Made by a program: the position numbers and the translations under genes | DNA from: Alicycliphilus denitrificans K601 | GTDB lineage: Bacteria; Pseudomonadota; Gammaproteobacteria; Burkholderiales; Burkholderiaceae_C | Length of the DNA: 64,000 nucleotides | Assembly (NCBI RefSeq): GCF_000204645.1 | Contig: NC_015422.1 | Location: 1,567,001 to 1,631,000 of the forward strand | Direction: 5' to 3' | In this document: in pieces, positions 1 to 8,129 of the stretch | How positions within the stretch are numbered: position 1 is the stretch's first letter | Layout: each line of letters begins with the position of its first letter | The notes under the pieces: model-generated | What the model was told of the DNA's origin: nothing | What the model saw: only the letters and a program-made list of their open reading frames with translations | Database searches by the model: none

Positions 1-1685
1 GCCGCCTGCGTGCGCCCCGTGCCCTCCACGGCGGGGGCGAACATCAGATGGCGGGTCACGTAGGTCACTTCGGCGCCGCTGGCGATCAGCGCCTCGCAGC
101 AGCCGATGGCCTCGTAGTGGCCTATGTCGTCGAACACGATGGCGGTCTTGCCGTAGTCGCCTGCGCCCGCCATGCACAGGTCGAGCGAGGTCAGCACGCG
201 CGCGCCCGGCGCGATGCGCAACCCGGCGGCCGGGTCCGCCGTCTGGCGAAAGCCGCTCGCCTCGGTGGGCTGCGAGCCGGTGGCCACGATGACCACGTCG
301 GGGTTCTCGGCCAGCACCTCGCCGGCCTCCACGTAGGTGGACAGCCGCACGTCGACGCCCAGGCGGTAGATCTCGCCCTCCAGCCACAGGGCGATGTCGC
401 CGATCAGGTGCAGCTTGGGCAGGTGCCTGGCCTGGTTCAGCAACCCGCCCAGGCCGGACGTGGCCTCGATCAGCGTGACGCGGTGCCCCATGAGCCGGGC
501 CGTGCGCGCGGCCTCCATGCCGGCCACGCCGCCGCCCACCACCAGCACCTTGCGCGGGCTTGGGGCGGGGACGATCCGGTCCTCGGCCAGCCGGGCCTCG
601 TCGCCGACCACGGGGTTCACCGCGCAGCGCATGCGGCCCGTGAACACGCCGCCGATGCAGCCCTGGTTGCAGCCGATGCAGGGGCGCACCTCGGTGCCGC
701 GGCCCGCGCGCGCCTTCGCGACCAGCATCGGGTCGGCGATCATGCCGCGCACGATGTTGACCATGTCGGCCTGGCCTTCCTTGAGCGCCTGCTCGGCGTC
801 GTCCAGCGTGGCGTAGCGGCCCACGATGATGCGCGGCACGGTGAGCCCCTGGCCCACGCGCTCGCTGGCCGGCAACTGGTAGCCCACGGGGCGGTCCATG
901 CCCGCGTAGCGCTCCACGTGGAAGTAGTAGTCGCCGTGCGTGATGTTCACGAAGTCGATCAGCCCCTCGGCCTGGGCGCGCAGGGCGATGGCGTTCACGT
1001 CCGCCGTGGACAGGATGCGCTCGTCGGTGCTGGCGCCCAGGCGCACGCCCAGCGCGAACCCGGGCGAGGTGGCCGCGCGGATGGCGCGCAGCGTCTCCAG
1101 CAGCGCGCGGATGCGGTTGTCGAAGCTGCCGCCGTATTCATCCTGGCGCTGGTTGAGCACCGGCGAGAAGAACTGCGAGAACAGGTAGCCCGCGCCCGCC
1201 AGCACCTCCACGCCGTCCAGGCCCGCCGCCTGCATGCGGGCCGCGGCCTGGCCGTAGGCATCGACCAGTTCGCCGATCTGGCCGGTGGTCATGGGGATCG
1301 GCGGCGCCACCGAATAGCGCCCCGGCAGCGCCGTCACCGCCCAGGGCAGGCCGCCGTCGGCCGCGGGGTCGGTGTAGCCGCCGTGCCATAGCTGCGTGAA
1401 CAGCTTCATGCCGGAGGGCGCGATGGCGTCCACCAGCCGCCGCATCGGCGCGATCGCGCCGTCGTCGGCCGCGCTCAGCGAGAAGGTGGAGGAGGGGTGG
1501 ACCGAGGTGCTCTCGATGATGGACAGCCCCGCGCCCCCCTTCGCCCGCTCCAGGTGGTAGGCGATCAGGTCGTCGTTGACGTAGCGGTGCGCCAGGCGCG
1601 TCGCATGCGCGGTGCGCACGATGCGGTTGGGCACCTCGACGCCGCCAATGCGGATCGGCGAGAAAACACGCTTGTAGAGGCTCAC
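1..1685 (-). CDS. FadH-type NADH:flavin oxidoreductase, 3' end outside window
   Basis: Reads from a GTG at 1685 (VSLYKRVFSPIRIGG) and stays open to base 1, so about 561 residues are visible and the C-terminus is missing. The N-terminal half is an Old-Yellow-Enzyme-like FMN barrel. Around residues 332-350 is a 4Fe-4S cysteine set (CIGCNQGC, then MRC). Around residue 377 an NAD(P)/FAD-binding segment begins (KVLVVGGGVAGMEAAR). This is the architecture of 2,4-dienoyl-CoA reductase FadH and BaiCD-type enoate reductases, cytoplasmic enzymes that reduce enoyl or dienoyl substrates. The GTG overlaps the upstream SDR stop by 4 bases (GTGA), so the two are probably translationally coupled. The substrate cannot be deduced. 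Confidence 0.85.
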   Translation of the reverse strand, partial: MSLYKRVFSPIRIGGVEVPNRIVRTAHATRLAHRYVNDDLIAYHLERAKGGAGLSIIESTSVHPSSTFSLSAADDGAIAPMRRLVDAIAPSGMKLFTQLWHGGYTDPAADGGLPWAVTALPGRYSVAPPIPMTTGQIGELVDAYGQAAARMQAAGLDGVEVLAGAGYLFSQFFSPVLNQRQDEYGGSFDNRIRALLETLRAIRAATSPGFALGVRLGASTDERILSTADVNAIALRAQAEGLIDFVNITHGDYYFHVERYAGMDRPVGYQLPASERVGQGLTVPRIIVGRYATLDDAEQALKEGQADMVNIVRGMIADPMLVAKARAGRGTEVRPCIGCNQGCIGGVFTGRMRCAVNPVVGDEARLAEDRIVPAPSPRKVLVVGGGVAGMEAARTARLMGHRVTLIEATSGLGGLLNQARHLPKLHLIGDIALWLEGEIYRLGVDVRLSTYVEAGEVLAENPDVVIVATGSQPTEASGFRQTADPAAGLRIAPGARVLTSLDLCMAGAGDYGKTAIVFDDIGHYEAIGCCEALIASGAEVTYVTRHLMFAPAVEGTGRTQA

Positions 1686-2464
1686 GCTACCGACCGCCTG
1701 GACGTGATGCCGCCATCCACCGTGACGATGGTGCCGCTGGTGTAGCTGGAGCGCGGCGAGGCCAGGTAGACGAACAGGTCCGCCACCTCCGCCACCGTGG
1801 CGGCGCGGCCCAGCGGGTAGCCCGCCATCAGTTCGCCCGAGCGCGCCTCGTCGCCTAGCAGCCGGGCCGCGTGGCTTTTGAGCACCTTGGCGATGCGCTC
1901 CGTGGCCACCGGGCCGGGGTTCACGCCCACCACGCGGATGCCGTCCTCCAGGCTGCGCCCGCCCAGGGCGCAGGTGAAGGCCATGAGCGCGGCATTGCCG
2001 GTGGAGCCCGCGATGTAGTTGAAGTCGGGGTTCTGGCCGCCGTTGCCGATGTTGTTCAGGATCACGCCGCCGCCGCGCGCCTTCATGCGCGGGTACAGGG
2101 CGCGCGTGAGGTCGATGTAGCCGAACACCTTCAGCTCCCAGCCCTTGCGCCAGGCTTGCGCGTCCACGTCCCACAGGTTGCCGCCTGGAATGGCGCCTGC
2201 GTTGTTCACCAGCACATCGGCATCGCCCGCGAAGGCCATGATCTCCTCGACCGCGCCGGCCTGCGTCATGTCCAGCGCCAGCACGTCCACGCGCACGCCG
2301 TGCGCGGCGCGCAGGCCGGCGGCCAGGGCTTCGAGCTTGTCCGCCGAGCGCGCCACCAGCGCCAGGTGGCAGCCCTCGGCGGCGAAGGCCTTCGCCAGCC
2401 CCTCGCCGATGCCTTGCGACGCGCCGGTGACCAGCACGCGCCTGCCTGTCAGTTCCATGTCCAT
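1682..2464 (-). CDS. Divergent short-chain dehydrogenase/reductase (SDR)
   Basis: 260 residues. The start at 2464 follows an AAGGAG ribosome site; a longer reading to 2518 lacks one. Cofactor motif TGASQGIG is at residues 13-20 and NNAG at 87-90, as in classical NAD(P)-dependent SDRs. The active site is unusual: Tyr150 is present, but the residue four positions on, normally Lys, is Ser154 (YIAGSTGNAAL), and the usual catalytic Ser before it is replaced in an NNIGNGG segment. It may use different chemistry or be a divergent subfamily. Its stop overlaps the GTG of the flavin oxidoreductase, which suggests they act on the same substrate. Family membership is clear, activity is not. Confidence 0.85.
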   Translation of the reverse strand: MDMELTGRRVLVTGASQGIGEGLAKAFAAEGCHLALVARSADKLEALAAGLRAAHGVRVDVLALDMTQAGAVEEIMAFAGDADVLVNNAGAIPGGNLWDVDAQAWRKGWELKVFGYIDLTRALYPRMKARGGGVILNNIGNGGQNPDFNYIAGSTGNAALMAFTCALGGRSLEDGIRVVGVNPGPVATERIAKVLKSHAARLLGDEARSGELMAGYPLGRAATVAEVADLFVYLASPRSSYTSGTIVTVDGGITSRRSVA

Positions 2465-2492
2465 CGTGATGCTCCTTGTCGATTTGTGTTGC

Positions 2493-2560
2493 GTTCCGTG
2501 CATTGGAGGGAACGCCATGGCGCCGGGTCAATGCGTTGGCGCGTTCGTTCCGTGCATTGA
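2493..2560 (+). promoter_or_regulatory. Two direct TTCCGTGCATTG boxes upstream of the SDR
   Basis: GTTCCGTGCATTG occurs at 2493-2505 and again at 2547-2559, 54 bases apart. Both lie between the SDR start and the end of the MmgE/PrpD gene. They resemble TTCCG(C/T)ACTT-like boxes upstream of other units in this window. A regulator site or promoter element is possible but inferred. Confidence 0.35.
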
Positions 2561-2628
2561 CACAGATGGAGGGCGTGCTGGCCTCACTTCACGCCCTGGG
2601 CCTGCCGCCGCGGCGTGCTGCCGTACGA

Positions 2629-4050
2629 TTATGCGGAGGTGTGCGTCGTCAACGTCATCAGCATCGACACGTCGCATTCGCGGTCCAGGTCCATCACCGC
2701 GTTGACGATCGCGTCCGCTGTGCGGCGCGGCACCACGCCCTCGGCGTTGTGGTGGAACTTGGCGATCAGTTCGGTGGTGGAGATCAGGTTGTCGGGGTCG
2801 GGCGACGGGCTGCCCTTGGGGTAGAGGGTCTCGGCCGCGAAGGTCTGGCCGCGTGCCTTCACCTCCACGCGCGAGGGGCGGGCCGATGCGTGGGACGAGA
2901 GTTCCTTCACATAGTCCGGATGCGCGCGGTGCCGAACCTTCTTCATCAGCGCGAGCACGGAGGGGCTGAACACATGCCTGGGGTCCTGCCAGTCGCGGCC
3001 CGGCTTGAGGCGGTGCGCGCCCATGGCCATGCCGTGGGCGATGCTGAACTGGCCGTCGTGCACGTGCTGGATGTCCTGCGTCAGCCAGGTGGGCTTTTCC
3101 ACGAAGCCTTCCACCAGCAGGTCGATGCCGTCGATTTCCTCGGGGCGGATGTCGTGCTGCTCCACGATGCCGATCAGGCAGTCCAGCGGGCCGTGCAGGA
3201 TGCGGCAGTGCGGGTAGAGCTTGTAGATCTGCTCGTCGATGAAGCCCCAGCGCTTGCCCAGGTCGTCGGTGATGCGCGCGGGTTCCCAGCGCCTGGTGCC
3301 GATGAAGCGCGCGTAGCCGTGCTCGGCATCGTCCAGCAGCTGCACGTCGCCCCGGTGGCGCAGCAGCCCCATGTGCGCGGCCATCATGGCCGCCTGCACC
3401 AAGGCGGCGGCCATGGTGTACTTGATGGTGGTGCTGGGCGCGTGGTGGAAGAAGGCCATCATCGACTGCACGGGCGAGATGTAGCCGGCGATGCTCAGCG
3501 AGTCCGCCAGCGTCTCGGCGCTCTGGCGCTGCAGCATGCCGATGGCCGCCGTGGCGCCGAAGATGGTGCTGCTGAAGCCGAACACCTTCGGCGTGTCGAG
3601 CTGCCCGTCCTTCATGTCGCGCAGGTAGTCCATGGCCTTGCCGAAGCGCCACGACATCTCGTGCGCCACCGCCACCGCGCGGATGAGGTCGCGGCCCGAA
3701 GCATCGGAGGTCTCGCCGATGGCGAGCGCGCCCGGCAGCACGTAGGGCGTCACGTGGCCTGGCGGCACCACGGCGTCCATGTCCAGCGCGTTGATGAGTT
3801 CGCCGTTGGCGATGGCCGCGCCCAGCACCGAGGCGCGGTGCGGCGTGCCGATGATGGCGGCGTTGCCCTGGCCCGCGACCATGCGGCCATATTCGATGCC
3901 GATGCGGCCCTTGGGGTGCTCCACCGCCGCGAAGGCGCAGCCGATGGAGTCGAGCACCAGCCGCTTGACTTCATGAACCACCGGGGCGGGCAGCTCCTCG
4001 AAGCGCGTGCCGGCGCTGAAACCTGCCAACTGTTCGATAATCGTTTCCAT
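2629..4050 (-). CDS. MmgE/PrpD family protein
   Basis: 473 residues. The start METIIEQLAGFSAGT at 4050 is chosen because it has a GGAGA site about 6 bases upstream and matches the start of its close paralogue at 39652 (MSQTIIERLAGFSAAT); an in-frame ATG at 4062 is the alternative. The MmgE/PrpD family includes 2-methylcitrate dehydratase and cis-aconitate decarboxylase, cytoplasmic enzymes acting on branched tri- and dicarboxylic acids. Shared family segments are HPKGRIGIE, PPGHVTPYVLPGA and the C-terminal RPSRVEVKARGQTF. It is divergent from a LysR gene 90 bases away, the usual layout for a regulator and its target. The exact substrate is unknown. Confidence 0.85.
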   Translation of the reverse strand: METIIEQLAGFSAGTRFEELPAPVVHEVKRLVLDSIGCAFAAVEHPKGRIGIEYGRMVAGQGNAAIIGTPHRASVLGAAIANGELINALDMDAVVPPGHVTPYVLPGALAIGETSDASGRDLIRAVAVAHEMSWRFGKAMDYLRDMKDGQLDTPKVFGFSSTIFGATAAIGMLQRQSAETLADSLSIAGYISPVQSMMAFFHHAPSTTIKYTMAAALVQAAMMAAHMGLLRHRGDVQLLDDAEHGYARFIGTRRWEPARITDDLGKRWGFIDEQIYKLYPHCRILHGPLDCLIGIVEQHDIRPEEIDGIDLLVEGFVEKPTWLTQDIQHVHDGQFSIAHGMAMGAHRLKPGRDWQDPRHVFSPSVLALMKKVRHRAHPDYVKELSSHASARPSRVEVKARGQTFAAETLYPKGSPSPDPDNLISTTELIAKFHHNAEGVVPRRTADAIVNAVMDLDRECDVSMLMTLTTHTSA

Positions 4051-4139
4051 GCCTGTCTCCATGTCGCTGGCACCGATTACATGCGCCGGTCCGGCGGCGA
4101 GGAAGACGGCCCCGCTTATGAGAAAAATAACTGTGACTT

Positions 4140-5096
4140 ATGCCCCCGCCCACGCATGAGCGCAGCGGCCGCGCGGGCCGCCTCGACCTGCACCTGGTGG
4201 CGACGCTGCAGGCAGTGATGCAGACCGGCAGCGTCTCCAGGGCCGCCGTGGCGCTGGGCGTGAGCCAGCCGGCCATCAGCCAGAACCTGCGCAAGCTGCG
4301 CGAGCACTTCGGTGACGAGCTGTTCGTGCGCAGCGGCCGGGGGCTGCAGCCCACCCCGCGCATGCTGGCCCTGCGGCCCGTGGTGGAGCGGCTGCTGCAC
4401 GACATGGAGATGCTCTCCCGCCCGTCCGAGGGGTTCGACCCCCAGGGCGCCGAGCTGGAGTTCATCGTCTGCATGTCCGAGTTCGTCGAGTTCACGGTGC
4501 TGCCCCGCGTTGCCGCCGAATTCGCGCTGCACGCGCCCCGCTGCCGCCTGCGCGGCGTGCGCGCGCACCATGTGCAGCTGCTCTCGATGCTGGAGCGGGG
4601 CGAGGCGGACCTGGCCGTGGGCAGCCTGGTGGGCGCCGCGCCCTCGCTGCGCCAGCAGCGGCTGGCCGACCACCGGCTGGTGTGCATGGTCTCGGCCCAT
4701 GGCCGCTGGGCCGGCGAGCCGCCCGGTTTCCAGGACTACGCCGAGGGCCGGCACGTGGCCGTGCAGCGCGCTTCGGACCAGATGGACCCGGTGTCCGAGC
4801 GCCTGCGCCTGAGCGGCATCCGGCGCAACGCGGTGATCACCGTCTCCAGCGACTTCGTCGCGGCGCGCACCGTGGTGGCCACCGATGCGCTGGGCACCGT
4901 CACCCGCGCCGTGGGCCGGCAGCTGGCTGACCTGTTTCCGGTGAGGCTGCAGCCGCTGCCCTTCGATGCCGGTACCTTCACGTCGCGCATGATCTGGCAC
5001 GAGCGCTTCCAGCGCGATGCGGGCCATGTCTGGCTGCGCAAGCTGGTCGAGGCCGAATACCGCCGCTGGGTGCAGGAACCGCAGGCATTGCCGTAG
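4140..5096 (+). CDS. LysR-family transcriptional regulator
   Basis: 318 residues. A winged helix-turn-helix spans roughly residues 18-78 (SVSRAAVALGVSQPAISQNL, then FGDELFVRSG), followed by an effector-binding domain of normal length. The FVRSGRGLQPTP segment after the helix-turn-helix is of the NodD/PcpR-like type. It is divergently oriented to the MmgE/PrpD gene and upstream of a Bug receptor gene, so it probably controls one or both in response to a carboxylic acid. The start ATG has no strong ribosome site. LysR proteins are usually autoregulatory; the 89-base AT-richer intergenic stretch would hold the operator. Confidence 0.9.
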   Translation: MPPPTHERSGRAGRLDLHLVATLQAVMQTGSVSRAAVALGVSQPAISQNLRKLREHFGDELFVRSGRGLQPTPRMLALRPVVERLLHDMEMLSRPSEGFDPQGAELEFIVCMSEFVEFTVLPRVAAEFALHAPRCRLRGVRAHHVQLLSMLERGEADLAVGSLVGAAPSLRQQRLADHRLVCMVSAHGRWAGEPPGFQDYAEGRHVAVQRASDQMDPVSERLRLSGIRRNAVITVSSDFVAARTVVATDALGTVTRAVGRQLADLFPVRLQPLPFDAGTFTSRMIWHERFQRDAGHVWLRKLVEAEYRRWVQEPQALP

Positions 5097-5105
5097 CGGC
5101 TCCTG

Positions 5106-5182
5106 CGTTCCGTACTTCGGGTGCGGACGCCCTGCCTGCCGTGGGCCGAGCTTGCGCGCAGGGGTTTTTGAAGTACGGAACG
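5106..5182. promoter_or_regulatory. 13-bp inverted repeat CGTTCCGTACTTC ... GAAGTACGGAACG
   Basis: Arms at 5106-5118 and 5170-5182 are perfectly complementary with a 51-base spacer. They lie in the 166-base gap between the LysR gene and the Bug gene. Each arm carries the TTCCGTACTT box also seen at 32582-32593 (minus strand). The wide spacer argues against a simple terminator. Paired operator sites for the downstream Bug gene are plausible. Confidence 0.4.
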
Positions 5183-5262
5183 GTTCCACGCGGCGCATTG
5201 CCGCTGGCCGGGAGCTTGAGGATCATCGCCGGTGCATACCTTCACCAGCGGAGACACCCCCC

Positions 5263-6231
5263 ATGATCCATCGCCGATCCTTCAGCATTGCCCTCGCGGC
5301 CGCCGCGCTGCCCTTGGCGGCACGGGCCCAGGACTATCCCAAGCAGCCCGTGCGCGGCATCGTCAGCAACGCGCCGGGCACCGGAACCGACATCACGGCC
5401 CGCTTCATCACCAAGCAGATGAGCCAGAAGTGGGGCGTGCCGGTCTTCGTCGAGAACAAGGCGGGCGCGGGCGGCGCGCTCGCCACCGACTACGTGGCCA
5501 AGGCCGCGCCCGACGGCTACAACATCCTGTTCACCACGGGCGCGCACTACGGCCTGCCCGCGCTGTATGAAAAGCTGGCCTTCGACGCCCAGGCCGACTT
5601 CATTCCCGTGGCCGCGCTGGCGCAGTCGCCCATCGTGGTGTTCGTGCCGGCCGATTCGCCTTTCAAGACGGTGCAGGACCTGATCGACGCCGCGAAGAAG
5701 TCGCCCAACAGCCTGAGCTACTCCTCTCCCGGCGGCGGCACCTCGTCGCACCTGGCGGCGGTGATGATGAACAACCAGGCCGGCATCCGCATGCTGCACG
5801 TGCCCTACAAATCGGCCTCGCAGTCGGCGCTGGACGTGGCCTCGGGCCAGGTGCCGGTGGGCTTCAACGGCACGGGCGCGGCGCTGCCGTTGCTGCACGC
5901 GGGCAAGATCCGCATCCTGGCCATCAGCAGCCGCAAGCGCTCGGCCACCCTGCCGCAGGTGCCCACGCTCGATGAAGCGGGCCTCAAGGGCTACGACTTC
6001 GTCGTGCCCATCCTCGCGCTGGTGCGCGCGGGTACGCCGGCGCCCATCGTCGACGCCATCGGCGCGGCCGCGACGGCCGCCGCCGCGCAGCCCGAGTTCC
6101 AGGAGCTGTGCAAGGCCCAGGGCCTGGACGTGGCCATCCAGGGCCCGGCCGAGATGAAGGTATCGGCGCCCCAGGAGTTCGCCAAGTGGAAGCACCTAGT
6201 GGCCCTGGCCGGCGCGAAAGCGCAGAACTGA
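5263..6231 (+). CDS. Bug/TctC-family periplasmic solute receptor
   Basis: 322 residues from MIHRRSFSIALAAAALP; the start follows a GGAGAC site and longer readings run back into the LysR gene. Residues 1-22 form a signal peptide ending LAARAQ. Mature family marks are GTGTDITARF, VENKAGAGG, PDGYNIL and HVPYKS. Bug proteins are Venus-flytrap receptors that bind carboxylates and feed tripartite tricarboxylate transporters. No TctA/TctB genes are nearby, so the membrane partner, if any, is elsewhere. The ligand is probably the acid handled by the adjacent MmgE/PrpD operon (inference). One of five intact Bug genes in the window. Confidence 0.9.
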   Translation: MIHRRSFSIALAAAALPLAARAQDYPKQPVRGIVSNAPGTGTDITARFITKQMSQKWGVPVFVENKAGAGGALATDYVAKAAPDGYNILFTTGAHYGLPALYEKLAFDAQADFIPVAALAQSPIVVFVPADSPFKTVQDLIDAAKKSPNSLSYSSPGGGTSSHLAAVMMNNQAGIRMLHVPYKSASQSALDVASGQVPVGFNGTGAALPLLHAGKIRILAISSRKRSATLPQVPTLDEAGLKGYDFVVPILALVRAGTPAPIVDAIGAAATAAAAQPEFQELCKAQGLDVAIQGPAEMKVSAPQEFAKWKHLVALAGAKAQN

Positions 6232-6233
6232 GC

Positions 6234-6335
6234 ATGCAGGACCTCACCGCCTCCTTGAAGAGCTTGCTGCGCCCCGGCGACACGCTCTGGTGGGGCCAGG
6301 CCACGGCCGAGCCGATCATGCTCACGCGCTGCTGC
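6234..6335 (+). pseudogene. 5' stub of an acetyl-CoA hydrolase/transferase gene
   Basis: Starts 3 bases after the Bug stop with an ATG. It encodes about 32 residues, including LLRPGDTLWWGQATAEP, which matches the N-terminal signature of acetyl-CoA hydrolase/4-hydroxybutyrate CoA-transferase proteins. Similarity then ends and the sequence runs into the converging racemase gene. The family is normally over 400 residues, so this is a truncated remnant left by a deletion or rearrangement. Read in another frame, the next bases give LLLPLRETAEF, which suggests a small indel as well. Identification rests on a short motif. Confidence 0.5.
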
Positions 6336-6391
6336 TCCCGCTGCGGGAGACGGCCGAATTCACTTCGCCGTGATCTGTGCCAGGGCGTTGC

Positions 6392-7549
6392 TTACAGCAC
6401 GGCGCCCGCCGCGCGCATGGCCTGCTGCTCCTGCGCGGAGAAGCCCCAGTCGCCCAGCACGGCGTCGCCGTCCTGGCCGGGGTGGGGCGGCGGGTTCTGG
6501 ATGGCGCCGGGCGTGCGGCTGAAGCGCGGCGCGGGCGCGGGCTGGAGCACGCCGTCCACCTCCACGAAGCTGCCGCGCTGGCGGATGTGGTCGTGGCCCG
6601 GCGCCTCGGCCAGCGACAGCACGGGCACGATGCACGACTGCGTGCCCGCGGCCAGCGCCACCCATTCGCCCTGCGTGCGGGTCTTGAAGACCTCGGCGAA
6701 GCGCTGCTTCATGAGCGGCCAGCCGGCCTGGTCGTGCTGGCCGGGCAGCTCCCGCTCGGCCAGGCCCAGCACGCCCAGGGCCTCGCGGTAGAAGCGCGTT
6801 TCGTTGGCGGCGATACTCACGTGCCTGCCGTCCCGGGTCTCGTAGACGTTGTACCAGGGCGCGCCGGAGTCCAGGCGGTTGGCGCCGCGCTCGTCCTTCC
6901 AGTAGCCGGCGGCGAGCAGGCCGTAGATCAGCGTCATCAGCGACGTGGCGCCGTCCACCATGGCCGCGTCCACCACCTGGCCCTGGCCGGAGGTGCGGGC
7001 CTCCAGCAGCGCGCTGAGCACGCCCAGCGCGAGGTAGAGCGAGCCGCCGCCGAAGTCGCCCACCAGGTTCAGCGGGATCGCGGGCGCCTCGCCCGCGCGG
7101 CCCATGGCGTGCAGCGCACCGGTCAGCGAGATGTAGTTCACGTCGTGCCCCGGCGCCTGGGCCAGCGGGCCGTCCTGGCCCCAGCCCGTCATGCGGCCGT
7201 AGACCAGGCGCGGGTTGGCCTTCAGGCAGGCGTCGGGGCCCAGGCCCAGGCGCTCCATCACGCCGGGACGAAAGCCCTCGATCAGCACGTCGGCCTGCGC
7301 CACCATGCGCAGCACGGCGGCCACGGCCTCGGGCTTCTTGAGGTCCATCTGCACGCTGCGGCGGCTGCGGTTGAGCAGGTCGAAGCGCGCATCGATGGGC
7401 GCGCCGCCGTCGTGCCCGGCCGGGCGGTCGATGCGCACGACCTCGGCGCCCAGGTCGGCCAGCAGCATGCAGCAGAACGGCGCGGGGCCGATGCCGCCGA
7501 TTTCGACGATCCTGACGCCCTTGAGCGGGCCTTGTGCTTGCTTTGTCAT
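6392..7549 (-). CDS. Alpha-methylacyl-CoA racemase (family III CoA-transferase fold)
   Basis: 385 residues, start MTKQAQGPLK. Compared with the characterised Mycobacterium tuberculosis racemase MCR (Arg52, His126, Asp156, Glu241), the same residues appear here at a constant offset of nine: Arg61, His135 (GHDVNY), Asp165 (GDFGGG) and Glu250. The enzyme interconverts 2R- and 2S-methylacyl-CoA so that branched chains can enter beta-oxidation. It lies at the downstream end of the minus-strand operon that includes an acyl-CoA dehydrogenase, thiolase and AtuA, which fits degradation of methyl-branched or terpenoid acids. A palindromic repeat separates it from the thioesterase remnant upstream. Confidence 0.88.
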   Translation of the reverse strand: MTKQAQGPLKGVRIVEIGGIGPAPFCCMLLADLGAEVVRIDRPAGHDGGAPIDARFDLLNRSRRSVQMDLKKPEAVAAVLRMVAQADVLIEGFRPGVMERLGLGPDACLKANPRLVYGRMTGWGQDGPLAQAPGHDVNYISLTGALHAMGRAGEAPAIPLNLVGDFGGGSLYLALGVLSALLEARTSGQGQVVDAAMVDGATSLMTLIYGLLAAGYWKDERGANRLDSGAPWYNVYETRDGRHVSIAANETRFYREALGVLGLAERELPGQHDQAGWPLMKQRFAEVFKTRTQGEWVALAAGTQSCIVPVLSLAEAPGHDHIRQRGSFVEVDGVLQPAPAPRFSRTPGAIQNPPPHPGQDGDAVLGDWGFSAQEQQAMRAAGAVL

Positions 7550-7572
7550 GGGTGTTCCGGTTTTTAAGTGGA

Positions 7573-7616
7573 ATTGGCCAGCAACGCTTGCCAGTCAAGC
7601 GCTGCCAGCTATGTTT
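7573..7616. repeat. Palindromic intergenic repeat, copy 1
   Basis: AACGCTTG-loop-CAAGCGCT stem with AGCT-like outer arms, member of the 12-copy family in this window. It supplies the final codons and stop (ENIAGSA*) of the thioesterase remnant on the minus strand. Confidence 0.75.
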
Positions 7617-8127
7617 TCAGGAGTATTGGCGCCGGCGCGCGCCTGGGCCGGCAGAAAGTCCGGCACAGGCGTGGCGCGGCGGCTCTGCATGTCCACGGCC
7701 ACCAGGCACAGCTCGACCAGGGCGATGGGGGTGCCGCTCAGCGTTTCCAGGCGGTGCGCGGTCGAGAAAGACTTGCCCTGGGCATGCACCAGCCATGAGT
7801 TCGACCGGATCCCCATGCCCGCGGACGCCTGCCCGAGCCACGTGGTGCGCATCTCCACCACCATCCGCCCCACGCCGGTCTGGGCGATGAACTGGGGCGA
7901 ATAGCCCAGGCTCACGTGGTGGTCGTAGCTCGCGTGCTGGAAGCGGATGTGCCGCGAGCCGATGGTGGCGGCGCCGGGGTTGCCGTTGCCGCCGAGCAGG
8001 GCGACGGTCTCCGATGCGTACGGGAACGCGCGCGTGTAAAAGCGCGTGTTCCAGTGCCCGTTGGGTCGCACTCCCAGGTTTCCACGCGCGTGATGTTGCT
8101 CACGCAGCCCGCGTTGATGGGGCCCAT
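7595..8127 (-). pseudogene. Acyl-CoA thioesterase-like (hotdog) gene with a frameshift
   Basis: An ATG at 8127 begins MGPINAGCVSNITRVETWEC in one frame. After a probable one-base loss near 8055-8060 the reading continues in another frame as HWNTRFYTRAFPYASETV through to 7595. Together they give a protein of about 176 residues resembling 4-hydroxybenzoyl-CoA thioesterase/hotdog proteins. These hydrolyse acyl-CoA esters in the cytoplasm. The MITE-like element ends 2 bases upstream of the ATG, so the native ribosome site is gone and the original N-terminus may be too. The C-terminal IAGSA* is encoded by a palindromic repeat. A sequencing error could explain the frameshift, but not the loss of the 5' context. 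Confidence 0.6.
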
Positions 8128-8129
8128 GG

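Noticed and set aside
48..1391. 447-codon plus-strand reading frame
   Set aside because: It lies opposite the FadH-type gene, has low-complexity His/Arg/Ala-rich sequence and no family motif. It is a high-GC shadow.
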